Below, in pieces: positions 53,763 through 63,644 of a DNA stretch of 64,000 bases. This DNA is from Methanomassiliicoccaceae archaeon UBA328 (lineage in GTDB: Archaea; Thermoplasmatota; Thermoplasmata; Methanomassiliicoccales; Methanomethylophilaceae). The notes below the pieces were generated by a model. It did not search any database, was not told the DNA's origin, and was given only the letters and a program-made list of their open reading frames with translations. A program made the translations under genes and the position numbers. The stretch spans positions 56,490 through 120,489 of the forward strand of contig DAYM01000006.1 in the NCBI GenBank assembly GCA_002506905.1, given 5' to 3'. Numbering within the stretch: the stretch's first letter is position 1; each line of letters starts with the position of its first letter.

Positions 53763-55004
53763 ATGGGATTGAACGATTTGAAGGATCTGAAGACGCTTTC
53801 AAGCCTCAGATCGCAAATAGATGGTATTTCCGTCGATCGCATTATTATCAGAGATTTTCCCACTTTGGAATATAATGATAAGGTAAAAAATGCAATGATA
53901 TGTATGAAGGAATCCGGATTGCAGGAGATCCCTCTCGTAGATAACGGAAGATATCTGGGAATGATAAGTTACGATACCATTCTGAAGAACACCGAAGTCA
54001 ATATGAATACAGGCGTCGGAAGTATCGTAAAGAACATCCCTCCCATAAGCAAGGACACGGAGATCACAAAGATCGCGGAAGACCTTCTTGTGAACAACTG
54101 CAGACAGCTTGCAGTGATTGAGAATGATACTCTGATAGGTCTGGTCTCCAGGAACGGCATAGTCAGGGTCGCATCCAACATATCCCTTCTCAAAGAGATC
54201 CGGACCTGGGAGATGATGAGCACTCCCGTATATTACCTGAAGCCCGAATCAACAATGAGGGATGCGATCGAGATAATGAGAAGGGCAAATGTCAAGACCA
54301 TCCCGATAATGAACGATAAGGAGATCCCTCTCGGGGCCATAGGAATGAGAGAGGTCATAGACTGTATCGAAAGGTATGATCCCTACATTCTGGATGATTT
54401 CGTGATGATGGACGGAGCCGATATCAGATTGGACTCTGTCCGTACCGAGAATGCATACACCGCCGAATGGGACAGCGACCTCGGAAGTACGTCAAAGATG
54501 ATGACAGAACTGAACACCTCCATGCTTCCCATAATGGATGAGGGATTCGTTGTCGGCGTTCTGAGCAAATACGATATCGTGGAATTGGTCTCGTCCTGCA
54601 GGGTCAGGGATGCCCTTTTTGTTCAGTACAGCGGACTGGAAGGCATCGGCAACAGCACCGTGGATCGGCTCTACAACGACGTCAGCCTGCTGATGGGCGA
54701 TGTCTACAAATACTGCAAACCCGAGTCGTTCACGATCCGTATATCGAAGGATATTGTCAACGATATACAGAGATTCTGCCTTTCCGGCAGAGTGTTCGCC
54801 GAGTGCGGAACGTTCCAATCAACAGTCTACGGCGATGACCTTGTTCAGACGAACAGAGACCTGATAGAGACGATTAGAGTGCATGCGGCCGATCTCGAAA
54901 AGGAGACGGATCATTCAAAGAAGACAGGCAGAAAAACGAGATCCGTCCGTCGGGGATCCGCAGGATCGAATAGGGCAAAGACCAGATCACGATTCAGTAT
55001 CTGA
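53763..55004 (+). CDS. Four-CBS-domain protein with RaiA/HPF-like C-terminal domain (copy 2)
   Basis: 413 residues from ATG 53763 (MGLNDLKDLKTLSSLRSQ, aligning with the MAVKDLEDLNKLSMLRSN of copy 1); a TTG start at 53742 is less likely. It has the same four CBS units, the same C-terminal LFVQYSGLEGIG domain, and an extra basic tail (KKTGRKTRSVRRGSAGSNRA). The two genes are tandem duplicates that have diverged. The basic tail, absent from copy 1, would suit RNA binding. It overlaps the convergent LOG-like gene by 11 bases. Confidence 0.7.
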   Translation: MGLNDLKDLKTLSSLRSQIDGISVDRIIIRDFPTLEYNDKVKNAMICMKESGLQEIPLVDNGRYLGMISYDTILKNTEVNMNTGVGSIVKNIPPISKDTEITKIAEDLLVNNCRQLAVIENDTLIGLVSRNGIVRVASNISLLKEIRTWEMMSTPVYYLKPESTMRDAIEIMRRANVKTIPIMNDKEIPLGAIGMREVIDCIERYDPYILDDFVMMDGADIRLDSVRTENAYTAEWDSDLGSTSKMMTELNTSMLPIMDEGFVVGVLSKYDIVELVSSCRVRDALFVQYSGLEGIGNSTVDRLYNDVSLLMGDVYKYCKPESFTIRISKDIVNDIQRFCLSGRVFAECGTFQSTVYGDDLVQTNRDLIETIRVHAADLEKETDHSKKTGRKTRSVRRGSAGSNRAKTRSRFSI

Positions 55005-55557
55005 TGCCGGTAGATCTGAGATTGTACTTCGGAAGATATTCGGCAAGCAGATCCAGTACCTCTTTCTCATTATCGACACCGAATACCCTATCTTCGGGAA
55101 TATCCGGATATCTGATACGTTCGTCTATCCTTGTATCGGCCAGCTTTCCGCTCCACCCTTCGACGCGGTATCCGATGATCAAACGGCGAAGTGCCCACGC
55201 ATTCGCCATCTCGGATAATGTACCGCTGCCTCCGCCGACAGCGATCACTGCATCGGAACTCGCGACCAATATATTCCTGCCCAGGTCCAGACCGGTGGGA
55301 AGACAGATATCCAGATAGGAGTTGGAATTCGCAGGGTCTGTTCCTGGGAGTATGCCGATGATGTCTCCGTCGCCGTGTTCCTTTGATTCGGAAGCTCCTT
55401 TGGAGGCGGCCTCCATGATCCCTCTCAGACCTCCGCATACCACACGGTAACCGTTATCAACGAGGGCTTTACCCAGATCGTATGCCAGGATGTATCTCTC
55501 CGACCCGGGAAGGACATCTGCATTACCGACAACAGACACAGTATAACGACGGGGCAT
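54994..55557 (-). CDS. LOG-like / TIGR00725 Rossmann protein
   Basis: 187 residues from ATG 55557 (MPRRYTVSVVGNADV). It has the nucleotide-binding GGLRGIMEAASKGA and AVGGGSGTLSEMANAWAL motifs of LOG-family phosphoribohydrolases and DprA-like proteins. Known members cleave nucleoside monophosphates to base and ribose 5-phosphate. The substrate in archaea is not known. It converges with CBS copy 2. Confidence 0.75.
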   Translation of the reverse strand: MPRRYTVSVVGNADVLPGSERYILAYDLGKALVDNGYRVVCGGLRGIMEAASKGASESKEHGDGDIIGILPGTDPANSNSYLDICLPTGLDLGRNILVASSDAVIAVGGGSGTLSEMANAWALRRLIIGYRVEGWSGKLADTRIDERIRYPDIPEDRVFGVDNEKEVLDLLAEYLPKYNLRSTGIRY

Positions 55558-55596
55558 GATATCCGATATCTGCATACAAGATGATATTTCTGCCGT

Positions 55597-57698
55597 TCAG
55601 GCCCTTTCGAGGTAGAGGGTATCTGTCTCGCTCATCCCGTTTTCCTCAAAAGTGACGAAGAGATAGATCGTATCCTCGTCTACGACCACGGCATCACCTG
55701 TCATAGTATCTCCGCTTTCTGTAATGAAAGAGATGTAGAGCACCTCGAGATCCGAAAGATACATTATTATCGCGGAGAAATTGCTTGCGTAATATCCATC
55801 CTCGATGTATCCGGACATGAGATTTTCTTCCTGTCCCTCGATAATAAGCTTATCATCACTTTCGATCGTGATGAACTGCCCGTCTGCGGCAAGTGTGTCG
55901 ATACCCGTGACATTCCACTCGCCCACAAGGTCCGTCACTCCGGGATCTCTGTTGACCCGGTCTCGCCATGTGTATAGGAATATTCGTATGCTGTGAGTGA
56001 AGAAGAGACATTACCGTTATCGACAAAAAATGATGTCAGAATGTTGTCCCTGACCGTGAATTCGATGACATTGCCGAATGTAGTGGCAGCCATACCTCCG
56101 AAACAATCTATTCCCTCGTATGTGAACATGCCTGTACAATAAGACGAACCGAGCGTCTTCCCGTTATCATCCACAAAGGTTATCTTTCCCGAGAATACGG
56201 TTCCGTTGACATCTGTGAAATCCATGACTATACTGGGAATGTCATCTACAACGGCACCGTTGGAATAACCTGGCTTGCTGATCATCGTCCATTCTCCCAG
56301 ATATTCTTCCAGATCCCCTTCGATGACCGCAGATGTGAAATCCTTACTGTAATAGATGACCGCCGACCCTATCGTATTCGTGCCGTCACTGTTACTTTTG
56401 ATGTATTCTATCGCACAGTACAGCTTATCTGACTGCACGGTCGCCATCATACGGAGAGTATAGTTATCAAATTCCAGATGCGCAACGTACTGCACGTTGT
56501 AATATACGCCGGTCATAGCATAATCCGAGAGTTTTCCATATGCCATGCTGCCTTTGATACCGTAGATGTCGAAATCATACGCATACATGACACTGTCGTT
56601 TATGTCGAGATTGAACTCCTTGCCGTCGCTGAATCCCATCATGGACATTGCATACCAATGACCTACAATATCCGTATCTTCGATGTCTTCGCTGCGAACA
56701 TACTTTGAGATGAGGACATGGTCCGAATATGTGGTGATCGCATACAAAGCACCGGATTCTATCCACATCTGGGTCACGGATCCGTCAGAATTGCACCTCA
56801 TCATTCCGGTGCCTCCTCCCGAAGTTATGATGTGCATCGTGAAATCAGAATAACTACCATTCAGATATCTGACACCCAATACGACATTCGATCTCTCGTA
56901 TGTTATCTCCAGATAATCTGTAAGTTCCGCTTTTATCGATTCACCATCATTATAGTTCTTAAGAGAATATTCGTTCACCCATGTGCCGGTCACATCCTCT
57001 GTATCCGGCAAAGGCTCGGGTTCGTCTCCGTTGCATGTGTAAGTATAAACCGCTACAGACATTCCTTCGCAAATAGCCAGATCATACGCTATGACATAGT
57101 AATACAGAGTATTGCCGACGAGATAGAACCTCAAGGTCTGACCTGTATCATTCATGATATTTCCGTAATATACCTCGGACCTGTCGATGGAAATACCGAT
57201 AAAAGACTGCGTCATCTCAAATTCAGATGTGGAAACAGTGACCTCTCCGGAGAACATACAGCCTTCGAAATGCGTGAACTCCATGGCCGGTCTTGACAGT
57301 TCGCTCGTTTCGTCATCATGATACAGAACGGCAGACACGCATTCCCAATCCTGGACCATATCGGGATAAGGATCCGTTGAAGGAACGGGATCCGTTACCG
57401 TTCTTGAAAGATACTTTATCTCTGATGAAAGCTCGGTACCGTCTTCGACATCCGATCTCATTACCGATTTCAATATCAGATACTCCGAATTGACGTCGTA
57501 TGTAACAATGATGGTTCCCGTCACGCCTTCTTTGTAGATATCGAAGATCAACCCCCCGCCGTTATATGCTCCCGACATATCGTAATCAAGATATCTTCCC
57601 GTGAAAAAACCGTCCGAACAGGTGAAGATGTCCAATCCTTCATAATAGGCCTCTCCGTCACTGTACTCGATAGTTTCGATATTTCCGTCGATATCCAT
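55597..57698 (-). pseudogene. GxW-repeat secreted-type protein, truncated at the 5' end and frameshifted
   Basis: Six units of about 115 residues each begin with a D-x-x-G-x-W motif (DFTGHW, DMVQDW, DVTGTW, DIVGHW, EYLGEW, DLVGEW), the GxW being like that of lipocalin-type barrels. The first unit continues upstream of ATG 57698 to about 57780 with no start codon or signal peptide. The last unit is in another frame: the first frame stops at 55935 and the next starts at a GTG at 55938 (four-base overlap); one extra C in the CCC run near 55942 would join them. The gene looks like a remnant of an extracellular protein whose N-terminal export part was lost next to thrS. Confidence 0.65.
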
Positions 57699-57861
57699 TC
57701 TTTCACCGTAAACACAATACCAATGTCCGGTGAAATCGATCTCGTCCTGCTGCGATGTGGATATCGACGATCTGATAATGAGTTTCGATCGCTGAGAAAC
57801 GCCGGACGGCCGGTCGGTACCGAATAAGTTAGGAAAAGGGGGGAAAACCCCCTGTTTATTC

Positions 57862-59616
57862 TCAGAGTCTCTCGAGGTCTTCTTTCCTGACCTGAGCGAC
57901 GAATTCGTCGGTGGGAACGCTTCCGAGATCTCCCTTATCCCTGCTTCTGACAGAGACTATGGTGCCGTCATCGCTCTCTTTCTCGCCGATGATCAGCATG
58001 TACGGGACCTTCTCGAGCTGTGCCTCACGGATCTTGTATCCGATCTTCTCTTCCCTGTTGTCCAGCTTGACCCTGACACCGGCAGCCTTGAATTTCTCCG
58101 CTACCTTGGATGCGTAGTCATAGGATTTCTCTGACACGGACAGTACCTTGACCTGAACAGGTGCGAGCCATGTGGGGAACCTTCCGGCGTAATGCTCGAT
58201 AAGGATACCGATGAACCTCTCGATGGAACCGAAGATGACCCTGTGGACCATGATAGGCCTGTGTTTCTCTCCGTCCGCACCGGTGTAGGTGATATCGAAC
58301 CTCTGGGGCATCTGGAAGTCCAGCTGGATAGTTCCGCACTGCCATGTCCTTCCGAGGGTATCCTCGAGATGGAAATCGATCTTGGGTCCGTAGAACGCAC
58401 CGTCGCCTTCGTTGACAACATATTCCAGACCGGAGGCCTTAAGGGCGGATATGAGACCGTTGGTCGCATCCTCCCAATCCTCGTCGCTGCCCATGCTATC
58501 CTCGGGCCTTGTGGAAAGCTCCACGTGATATTTGAATCCGAATTTGCTGTAGACCTCGTCGATGAGTCTCACAACGCCCTCGATCTCCTCGGTGATCTGA
58601 TCCCTGGTCATGTACAGGTGTGCATCATCCTGAGTGAAGCATCTGACCCTGAACAGTCCGTGAAGTGTTCCGGACCTTTCGTGCCTGTGAACGAGACCGA
58701 GCTCTCCGTACCTGATGGGGAGCTCCCTGTAGGAATGGGGCTCGTTCTTGTAAACGAGGATACTTCCGGGGCAGTTCATGGGTTTGATACAGAACGGCTG
58801 ATCGTCGATTGTCGTGGTATACATGTTGTCCTTGTAGTGATCCCAGTGACCGGAGGTCATCCAGAGTTCCTGGCTGAGCATCATCGGCGTGCAGATCTCC
58901 TGGTATCCTTCCCTGATATGGAGCTCCCTCCAGTATTCTACTAGGGCGTTCTTGATGATCGTACCGTTAGGCAGGAAGAACGGGAATCCGGGTCCCTCGT
59001 CCATAATGGCGAAGATGCCGAGCTCCTTTCCGAGCTTTCTGTGGTCCCTCTTCTTTGCCTCTTCGAGCATGTTGAGATACTCTTCGAGTTTCTCCTTGTT
59101 CTCGAATGCGGTACCGTAGATCCTTGTGAGCATCTTGTTCTTCTCGCTTCCGCGCCAGTATGCACCGGCAAGCGAGATGAGCTTGAATGCCTTGATACCT
59201 TTAGTGTACAGGATGTGGGGTCCGGCGCAGAGATCGACGAACTCGCCCTGTTTGTAGAATGTTATGACCGAATCCTCGGGAAGGTCCTCCACGAGCTCGA
59301 CCTTGTAGATCTCGCCCTTGTCCTTCAGATACTTGATTGCCTCTTCCCTGGGAAGTGAATATGTCTCGAGTTTGAGATTCTCCTTGATGATCTTCTTCAT
59401 CTCGACCTCGAGTGCATCGAGGTCTTCCTGGGTGAATCCTCCCTCTTTATCAAAATCGTAGTAGAAACCGTCGTCAATGGCGGGTCCGATGGCAAGTTTT
59501 GTGTCGGGGTAAAGCCTCTTCACAGCCTGTGCCAGAACGTGGGCGGTAGTGTGCCTGATTACTTTGAGTTCATCTTCGCATTCCGCTACCGTACCATCGT
59601 TGTATAATGCCTTCAT
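57862..59616 (-). CDS. thrS: Threonyl-tRNA synthetase, bacterial type without TGS domain
   Basis: 584 residues from ATG 59616 (MKALYNDGTVAEC), which has GAGGT upstream. It contains the bacterial/eukaryotic type editing domain (HTTAHVLAQAV, with FVDLCAGPH) instead of the archaeal editing domain. The class II core shows zinc Cys in MNCPGSI and His in GLVHRHERSGTLHGLFRVR, and the anticodon-binding end starts WLAPVQVKVLSV. The usual N-terminal TGS domain is lacking. Such ThrRS in an archaeon points to replacement by a bacterial gene. TATA-like CTTATATAA lies near 59660. Confidence 0.93.
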   Translation of the reverse strand: MKALYNDGTVAECEDELKVIRHTTAHVLAQAVKRLYPDTKLAIGPAIDDGFYYDFDKEGGFTQEDLDALEVEMKKIIKENLKLETYSLPREEAIKYLKDKGEIYKVELVEDLPEDSVITFYKQGEFVDLCAGPHILYTKGIKAFKLISLAGAYWRGSEKNKMLTRIYGTAFENKEKLEEYLNMLEEAKKRDHRKLGKELGIFAIMDEGPGFPFFLPNGTIIKNALVEYWRELHIREGYQEICTPMMLSQELWMTSGHWDHYKDNMYTTTIDDQPFCIKPMNCPGSILVYKNEPHSYRELPIRYGELGLVHRHERSGTLHGLFRVRCFTQDDAHLYMTRDQITEEIEGVVRLIDEVYSKFGFKYHVELSTRPEDSMGSDEDWEDATNGLISALKASGLEYVVNEGDGAFYGPKIDFHLEDTLGRTWQCGTIQLDFQMPQRFDITYTGADGEKHRPIMVHRVIFGSIERFIGILIEHYAGRFPTWLAPVQVKVLSVSEKSYDYASKVAEKFKAAGVRVKLDNREEKIGYKIREAQLEKVPYMLIIGEKESDDGTIVSVRSRDKGDLGSVPTDEFVAQVRKEDLERL

Positions 59617-59698
59617 TCCATTACCTCTTACCGAGTAAGCACGCACGCGATTAAGGTATTTTTATATAAGCGTTATCTCGCCTAGATCCAGATTGGGA

Positions 59699-60682
59699 TC
59701 AGAAAACAGCGGGACGGAGCTTGTGGTATGCCAATGTCCGGGTGTCTCCCGCAGCGGCGGCCACTAATTCGGCAACATGCATGACTGGCACACCGTTGGG
59801 ATATGCATCGTATCTTGTGAAGCACATCGGACATGCGACGAGGATGACATCGGCACCTTCGACCTCTGCCTCCCTTTCTTCCATCAGCGGCTCGGTGATA
59901 CCCTGGACCGCTTTTCCGCAGCATCCGAAATCATTGTCGACATATTCCGCACCCAATGCCTTGGTGACGGCGATCATATCATCCAGAAGGTCCGAATAAT
60001 GGCATCCGGGTTCGATAGCGACCTTGATCTTCTTGTGGAATTTCGGCAGCTTATCCTTTCTGTCGGCAAGGAAGTTCACGATATGAGTTGCATTGACATC
60101 CGATCTCCTCAGCTCGGCCTCACATCCGGGACACAGGGCAACGATGGGCTTTCCGGATGCGGAATCCCCCATATCCTTCTTGATCGCGTCCCTTTCTGCG
60201 AACGTCATCGTCCTGAACGGCAGGGGATAGGTACAGCATGTGTTCTTGGGAAGTTCCGTACAGCCTTCCCCCACAACCTCCATTGCAACAGTGCCAGCAT
60301 ATATCAGGAATGGAGCAAATGACTCTACGATACAGCCCGACATAAGATACTGTCCGCCATCCTTCCAGACCGGTCTCAGCTCAGAACGGGACACGTCGGA
60401 TACGGGCCTTACAAAACCGGTCTCCCTGTAGACCATGGGGATCGATGAACCGACGGCCTTTGCCTTCATGTACAGCATGACGGTCACGGGATCCGTGTTC
60501 TTACAAACACGGGAACATGCTCCGCATTGAACGCATTTGGTGACATTGCCGGGCTTTCCCGCCATGACCTCTTTGGGATCGCATCCTCCGAATCTGAATG
60601 AAGGGCATACCTTCTCGCACGCTCCGCATTGGATACATTTCGCCATCCTGTCAGCTATCTCGGCCATGATCTTTTCGGACAA
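59699..60682 (-). CDS. Heterodisulfide-reductase-like (HdrCB/HdrD-type) iron-sulfur protein
   Basis: 327 residues. The N-terminal part has two 4Fe-4S motifs (CIQCGACEKVCP and CVQCGACSRVCK), and the C-terminal part has two CCG domains (NTCCTYPLP with LCPGCEAE, and FGCCGKAVQG with ACPMCF). This is the HdrC-HdrB fusion layout of HdrD but shorter. It could reduce CoM-S-S-CoB or act in another electron-transfer complex. A four-base gap separates it from the zinc-ribbon gene. Confidence 0.85.
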   Translation of the reverse strand: MSEKIMAEIADRMAKCIQCGACEKVCPSFRFGGCDPKEVMAGKPGNVTKCVQCGACSRVCKNTDPVTVMLYMKAKAVGSSIPMVYRETGFVRPVSDVSRSELRPVWKDGGQYLMSGCIVESFAPFLIYAGTVAMEVVGEGCTELPKNTCCTYPLPFRTMTFAERDAIKKDMGDSASGKPIVALCPGCEAELRRSDVNATHIVNFLADRKDKLPKFHKKIKVAIEPGCHYSDLLDDMIAVTKALGAEYVDNDFGCCGKAVQGITEPLMEEREAEVEGADVILVACPMCFTRYDAYPNGVPVMHVAELVAAAAGDTRTLAYHKLRPAVF

Positions 60683-60686
60683 TGTT

Positions 60687-60890
60687 TTACCTCATAAGTA
60701 GGAAATAGACAAGTCCCAATGCCACAACGGCCGCCGCAATACAAAATGCAACAAGCCTTCCTTTGATGGCACCGCTGCGCTCAACGGATGTCGTGGGCAC
60801 TTTGGAACCATGCTTGGAAGCTCCGCAGTACGGACATACCTTCTCATCATCGGACATCAGGGTACCGCAGTTCTTACAGAACTTTGCCAT
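60687..60890 (-). CDS. Small zinc-ribbon membrane protein
   Basis: 67 residues: zinc ribbon FCKNCGTLMSDDEKVCPYCG at the start, a short linker, and one membrane helix (LVAFCIAAAVVALGLVYFLL) at the end. Function unknown. It lies upstream of the Hdr-like gene in the same direction. Confidence 0.7.
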   Translation of the reverse strand: MAKFCKNCGTLMSDDEKVCPYCGASKHGSKVPTTSVERSGAIKGRLVAFCIAAAVVALGLVYFLLMR

Positions 60891-61051
60891 AAAGGACGTG
60901 ATTGTATTCGGAGATAATAATCTGTTGTCTCCGATTTCGTATGAAGAGTATGAATACTGTCGTAATACGAATTATAACATAAATACATGGCAATAATCGA
61001 TAATACTCTAAACAAACTTATATTCCAGCAGAACTATGCCCATCTGTTACA
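60891..61051. other. Divergent intergenic region
   Basis: About 160 bases, AT-rich, between the zinc-ribbon gene and the flavoprotein gene. AAACTTATATTC near 61013-61024 is a likely TATA box for the flavoprotein gene 30 bases downstream. No ORF is supported. Confidence 0.4.
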
Positions 61052-61771
61052 ATGACGGGTATATTCGCGATTAACGGAAGCCCAAGAAGGAACAAGAACA
61101 CCGCAAAGATGCTTGACAGTTTTCTCGATGGGGCAGGCGAGTCAGGTAAATATGCAACGGAAAGGATCGATCTTTTCGATTACAATATCAGAGGATGTAC
61201 CAGCTGTTTTGCATGCAAGAGGAACGATCCTGACACATACGGGGTCTGCGCACTCAGAGATGACGTTTACGACATCCTCCAGAGACTGCGCGGTGCGGAC
61301 GGCCTTGTCTTCGGATCGCCCGTATACTTCGGCAACATAACCGGACAGTTGCTGTGTTTCGTTGAACGTCTGCTCTATCCTCTGATAAGTTATGAGAAAG
61401 ACTTCAAGATACTTACCAAGAAGAGAATGCCCACGGCCTTCATCTACACCATGAACATGACCGAGGAACAGTGCAACATGTACCATTATCCTGCCATCTG
61501 GGCTCCGCTGGAAGAGAACATAGGCGTTGTCTTCTCACGGCCTGAAAGGGTCTGCGCATACAACACGTATCAATTCGACAACTACAGCAAGTACAAGTCC
61601 GCCGCGTTCAACGAATCCGAAAAGGCACGTCACAGAGACCTGGAATTCCCCAAAGAACTGCAGGATGCATATGAAGCGGGAAAGAGGATGGCCGATGAGG
61701 CAGCCACCGGTATCGACCAGACCCCTAAGACCGCTTACGATTTTATTGCTGCTCCCAGGAATCGGCCCTGA
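61052..61771 (+). CDS. Flavodoxin-fold NADPH-dependent FMN reductase / iron-sulfur flavoprotein
   Basis: 239 residues with FAINGSPRRNKNTAKML (FMN phosphate loop), a Cys cluster in RGCTSCFACKRNDP, and SPVYFGNITGQLLCFVERL. It belongs to the same broad family as the protein at 18899 but with a longer C-terminus. The Cys pattern suggests an Fe-S centre near FMN. The 3' end overlaps the convergent chelatase gene by 29 bases. Confidence 0.8.
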   Translation: MTGIFAINGSPRRNKNTAKMLDSFLDGAGESGKYATERIDLFDYNIRGCTSCFACKRNDPDTYGVCALRDDVYDILQRLRGADGLVFGSPVYFGNITGQLLCFVERLLYPLISYEKDFKILTKKRMPTAFIYTMNMTEEQCNMYHYPAIWAPLEENIGVVFSRPERVCAYNTYQFDNYSKYKSAAFNESEKARHRDLEFPKELQDAYEAGKRMADEAATGIDQTPKTAYDFIAAPRNRP

Positions 61772-63644
61772 GCTCGTCGAGAGTGTAGTAGCTTGCCTTG
61801 AGATTCTTTGCAAGTTCTTTCGAATGATGCAGTTCGGTAAATTTCTTCTCCGAATCGATCACTATCCACTTGACGCCGGGAACATCCATCTTCTTGGCCA
61901 ATCCGAGAGCCTCCTCTACGGGATCGGTCTCGGTATCATCGGGATCGAGACAGATGTTCGCATTACCGTCGGTAACGAGGATCACATAGCATTTCTCGCT
62001 CTTGTGCTTCTTCGTATAGACCTTCATGTAGTCGCTGAGGTAGACCAAAGCGGCAGAAAGAGGGGTCCTCTTTCCGACCGGCAGATTGTCCAGAAGCTTG
62101 TAGATGCATTCGACCGACCTTGTAGGCGGCAGAAGCATCTTGATCCCTTCCGAATTGAACGTCATGAATCCGACACGGTCCTTCTTCACATACTGCTGTT
62201 TGAGCAGGGAAAGGATCGCACCCTTCACCGCCATCATCTGATTGCGTATGATCAATGAACCGCTTGTATCTACGGCGAAGAGGAATGTGGAGGAACTTCT
62301 GACCTCCCTGACCTTCTCTCTCATATCCTGCTTCTTGATCAGGACCGCCATGTCGCTGTCCTCGGCCTCGTGACGTCTGCGCTGATACGGAGACGCCGCA
62401 CGGACCGTGGCATCGAAGGCAAGATCGGGATTCTTCTCGTCCGTGACCCTCGAACCGACATATCTGCCGGACCTGGTCGCACTTTGCTGGAACCCTCTCT
62501 TTCCGCGATTCTCTGCCGCGCCGCGGGTCTTTCCCGCCTCTTTCTCGAAGAGATCGATGGCCTCGAAGGTCTCACCGATCTTAGATATGACATCATCGAC
62601 GTCGGCCACCTTCCATTTACGGTGGGGCTGACCGTCGTCTTCCTGAGGAATGTTCTCTGCATCTTCGATGAGCGCCTTATTCTCCTGGGCAAGCCTGTCA
62701 TCGTTGTGGATCCATGTAATGGGGCTGTTCTCGTCGGACAGTATCGGGACGGGGGTCTTCTTCTTGAGATCCGTCCTTCTGCCCTTGAGCACCTTGCGCC
62801 TGTGCGCAAGACACATGACCGCCGCTTCCTGGATATCGTCTTCCGTAAGGGACGTCCTTCCGTCAAGGGCCGCCAGTGTGACGGATACCTTCATCACGGA
62901 AACGTCTCCGCGGAGACCTCCCATATCTACGGTCGCACAAATATTGGCGATAAGCAGCGCATCGTCATCCGTCAGCTTTACGCTGCGGATGATCTCCTTC
63001 GCCTTGGCTATCCTGTCCTTGACGGCCTTTTCCTGATCCGCATATTTCTCCGCGAACGCGTCCGGATCCTCATTGAACTCCAGATCGCGTCTGAGGATCT
63101 CTTCCCTTCCTTCATAGCCGTCCGGATAATCCACATTGACGCAGATATCGAAACGGTCCATGATACCTGGATTGAGATAGGAATCGTGGGTATTCATCGT
63201 ACCGATCAGGGTCGTGTTGCATTTGTACTCGGTGGAAAGGTTCTCCCTTTCGACCTTGACCCTTCCCATCAGTACCGAATCCATTACGGAGCTCAGCATC
63301 CTCTGTTCGAAGAGATTCACATCGTCCATGTAAAGGAAATTACCGTCCGCACGGTTCATCAGTCCCTCTTCGAGACAGATCTTTCCCTCGGTGATCGCGA
63401 CCTCCAGGTCCAGACAGCCGAACAGCTGCTCATCGGTCACGTTCAGGGGAACGTTGATGATCTCCTTTCCGGAGATCTCGCCCAGAGAACGTGCCACGAC
63501 CGTCTTTCCGGTCCCGGATGTACCCTTTATGAGCACCCCCTTGATCTGAGGATTGACAACAGCACACAGCAACGCTTTCTTGGTCTGCTCCATGCCGTAT
63601 ATGGCCGAGAAGGGGTAGTGCGCGGGCTTCAGAAGCCCAGACAT
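61743..63644 (-). CDS. BchD/ChlD-like chelatase subunit (AAA+ plus VWA)
   Basis: 633 residues. The N-terminal AAA+ domain has Walker A GTSGTGKT and Walker B FLYMDDVNLFEQRMLSS. An acidic and basic linker follows, then a VWA domain with MIDAS residues DTSGS and VTDGNANI. This is the BchI-BchD fusion layout of metal chelatases. In methanogens such subunits are candidates for metal insertion into corrinoid or F430-type rings, together with a CobN-like subunit not in view. It overlaps the upstream AAA+ gene by 16 bases. Confidence 0.85.
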   Translation of the reverse strand: MSGLLKPAHYPFSAIYGMEQTKKALLCAVVNPQIKGVLIKGTSGTGKTVVARSLGEISGKEIINVPLNVTDEQLFGCLDLEVAITEGKICLEEGLMNRADGNFLYMDDVNLFEQRMLSSVMDSVLMGRVKVERENLSTEYKCNTTLIGTMNTHDSYLNPGIMDRFDICVNVDYPDGYEGREEILRRDLEFNEDPDAFAEKYADQEKAVKDRIAKAKEIIRSVKLTDDDALLIANICATVDMGGLRGDVSVMKVSVTLAALDGRTSLTEDDIQEAAVMCLAHRRKVLKGRRTDLKKKTPVPILSDENSPITWIHNDDRLAQENKALIEDAENIPQEDDGQPHRKWKVADVDDVISKIGETFEAIDLFEKEAGKTRGAAENRGKRGFQQSATRSGRYVGSRVTDEKNPDLAFDATVRAASPYQRRRHEAEDSDMAVLIKKQDMREKVREVRSSSTFLFAVDTSGSLIIRNQMMAVKGAILSLLKQQYVKKDRVGFMTFNSEGIKMLLPPTRSVECIYKLLDNLPVGKRTPLSAALVYLSDYMKVYTKKHKSEKCYVILVTDGNANICLDPDDTETDPVEEALGLAKKMDVPGVKWIVIDSEKKFTELHHSKELAKNLKASYYTLDELRADSWEQQ

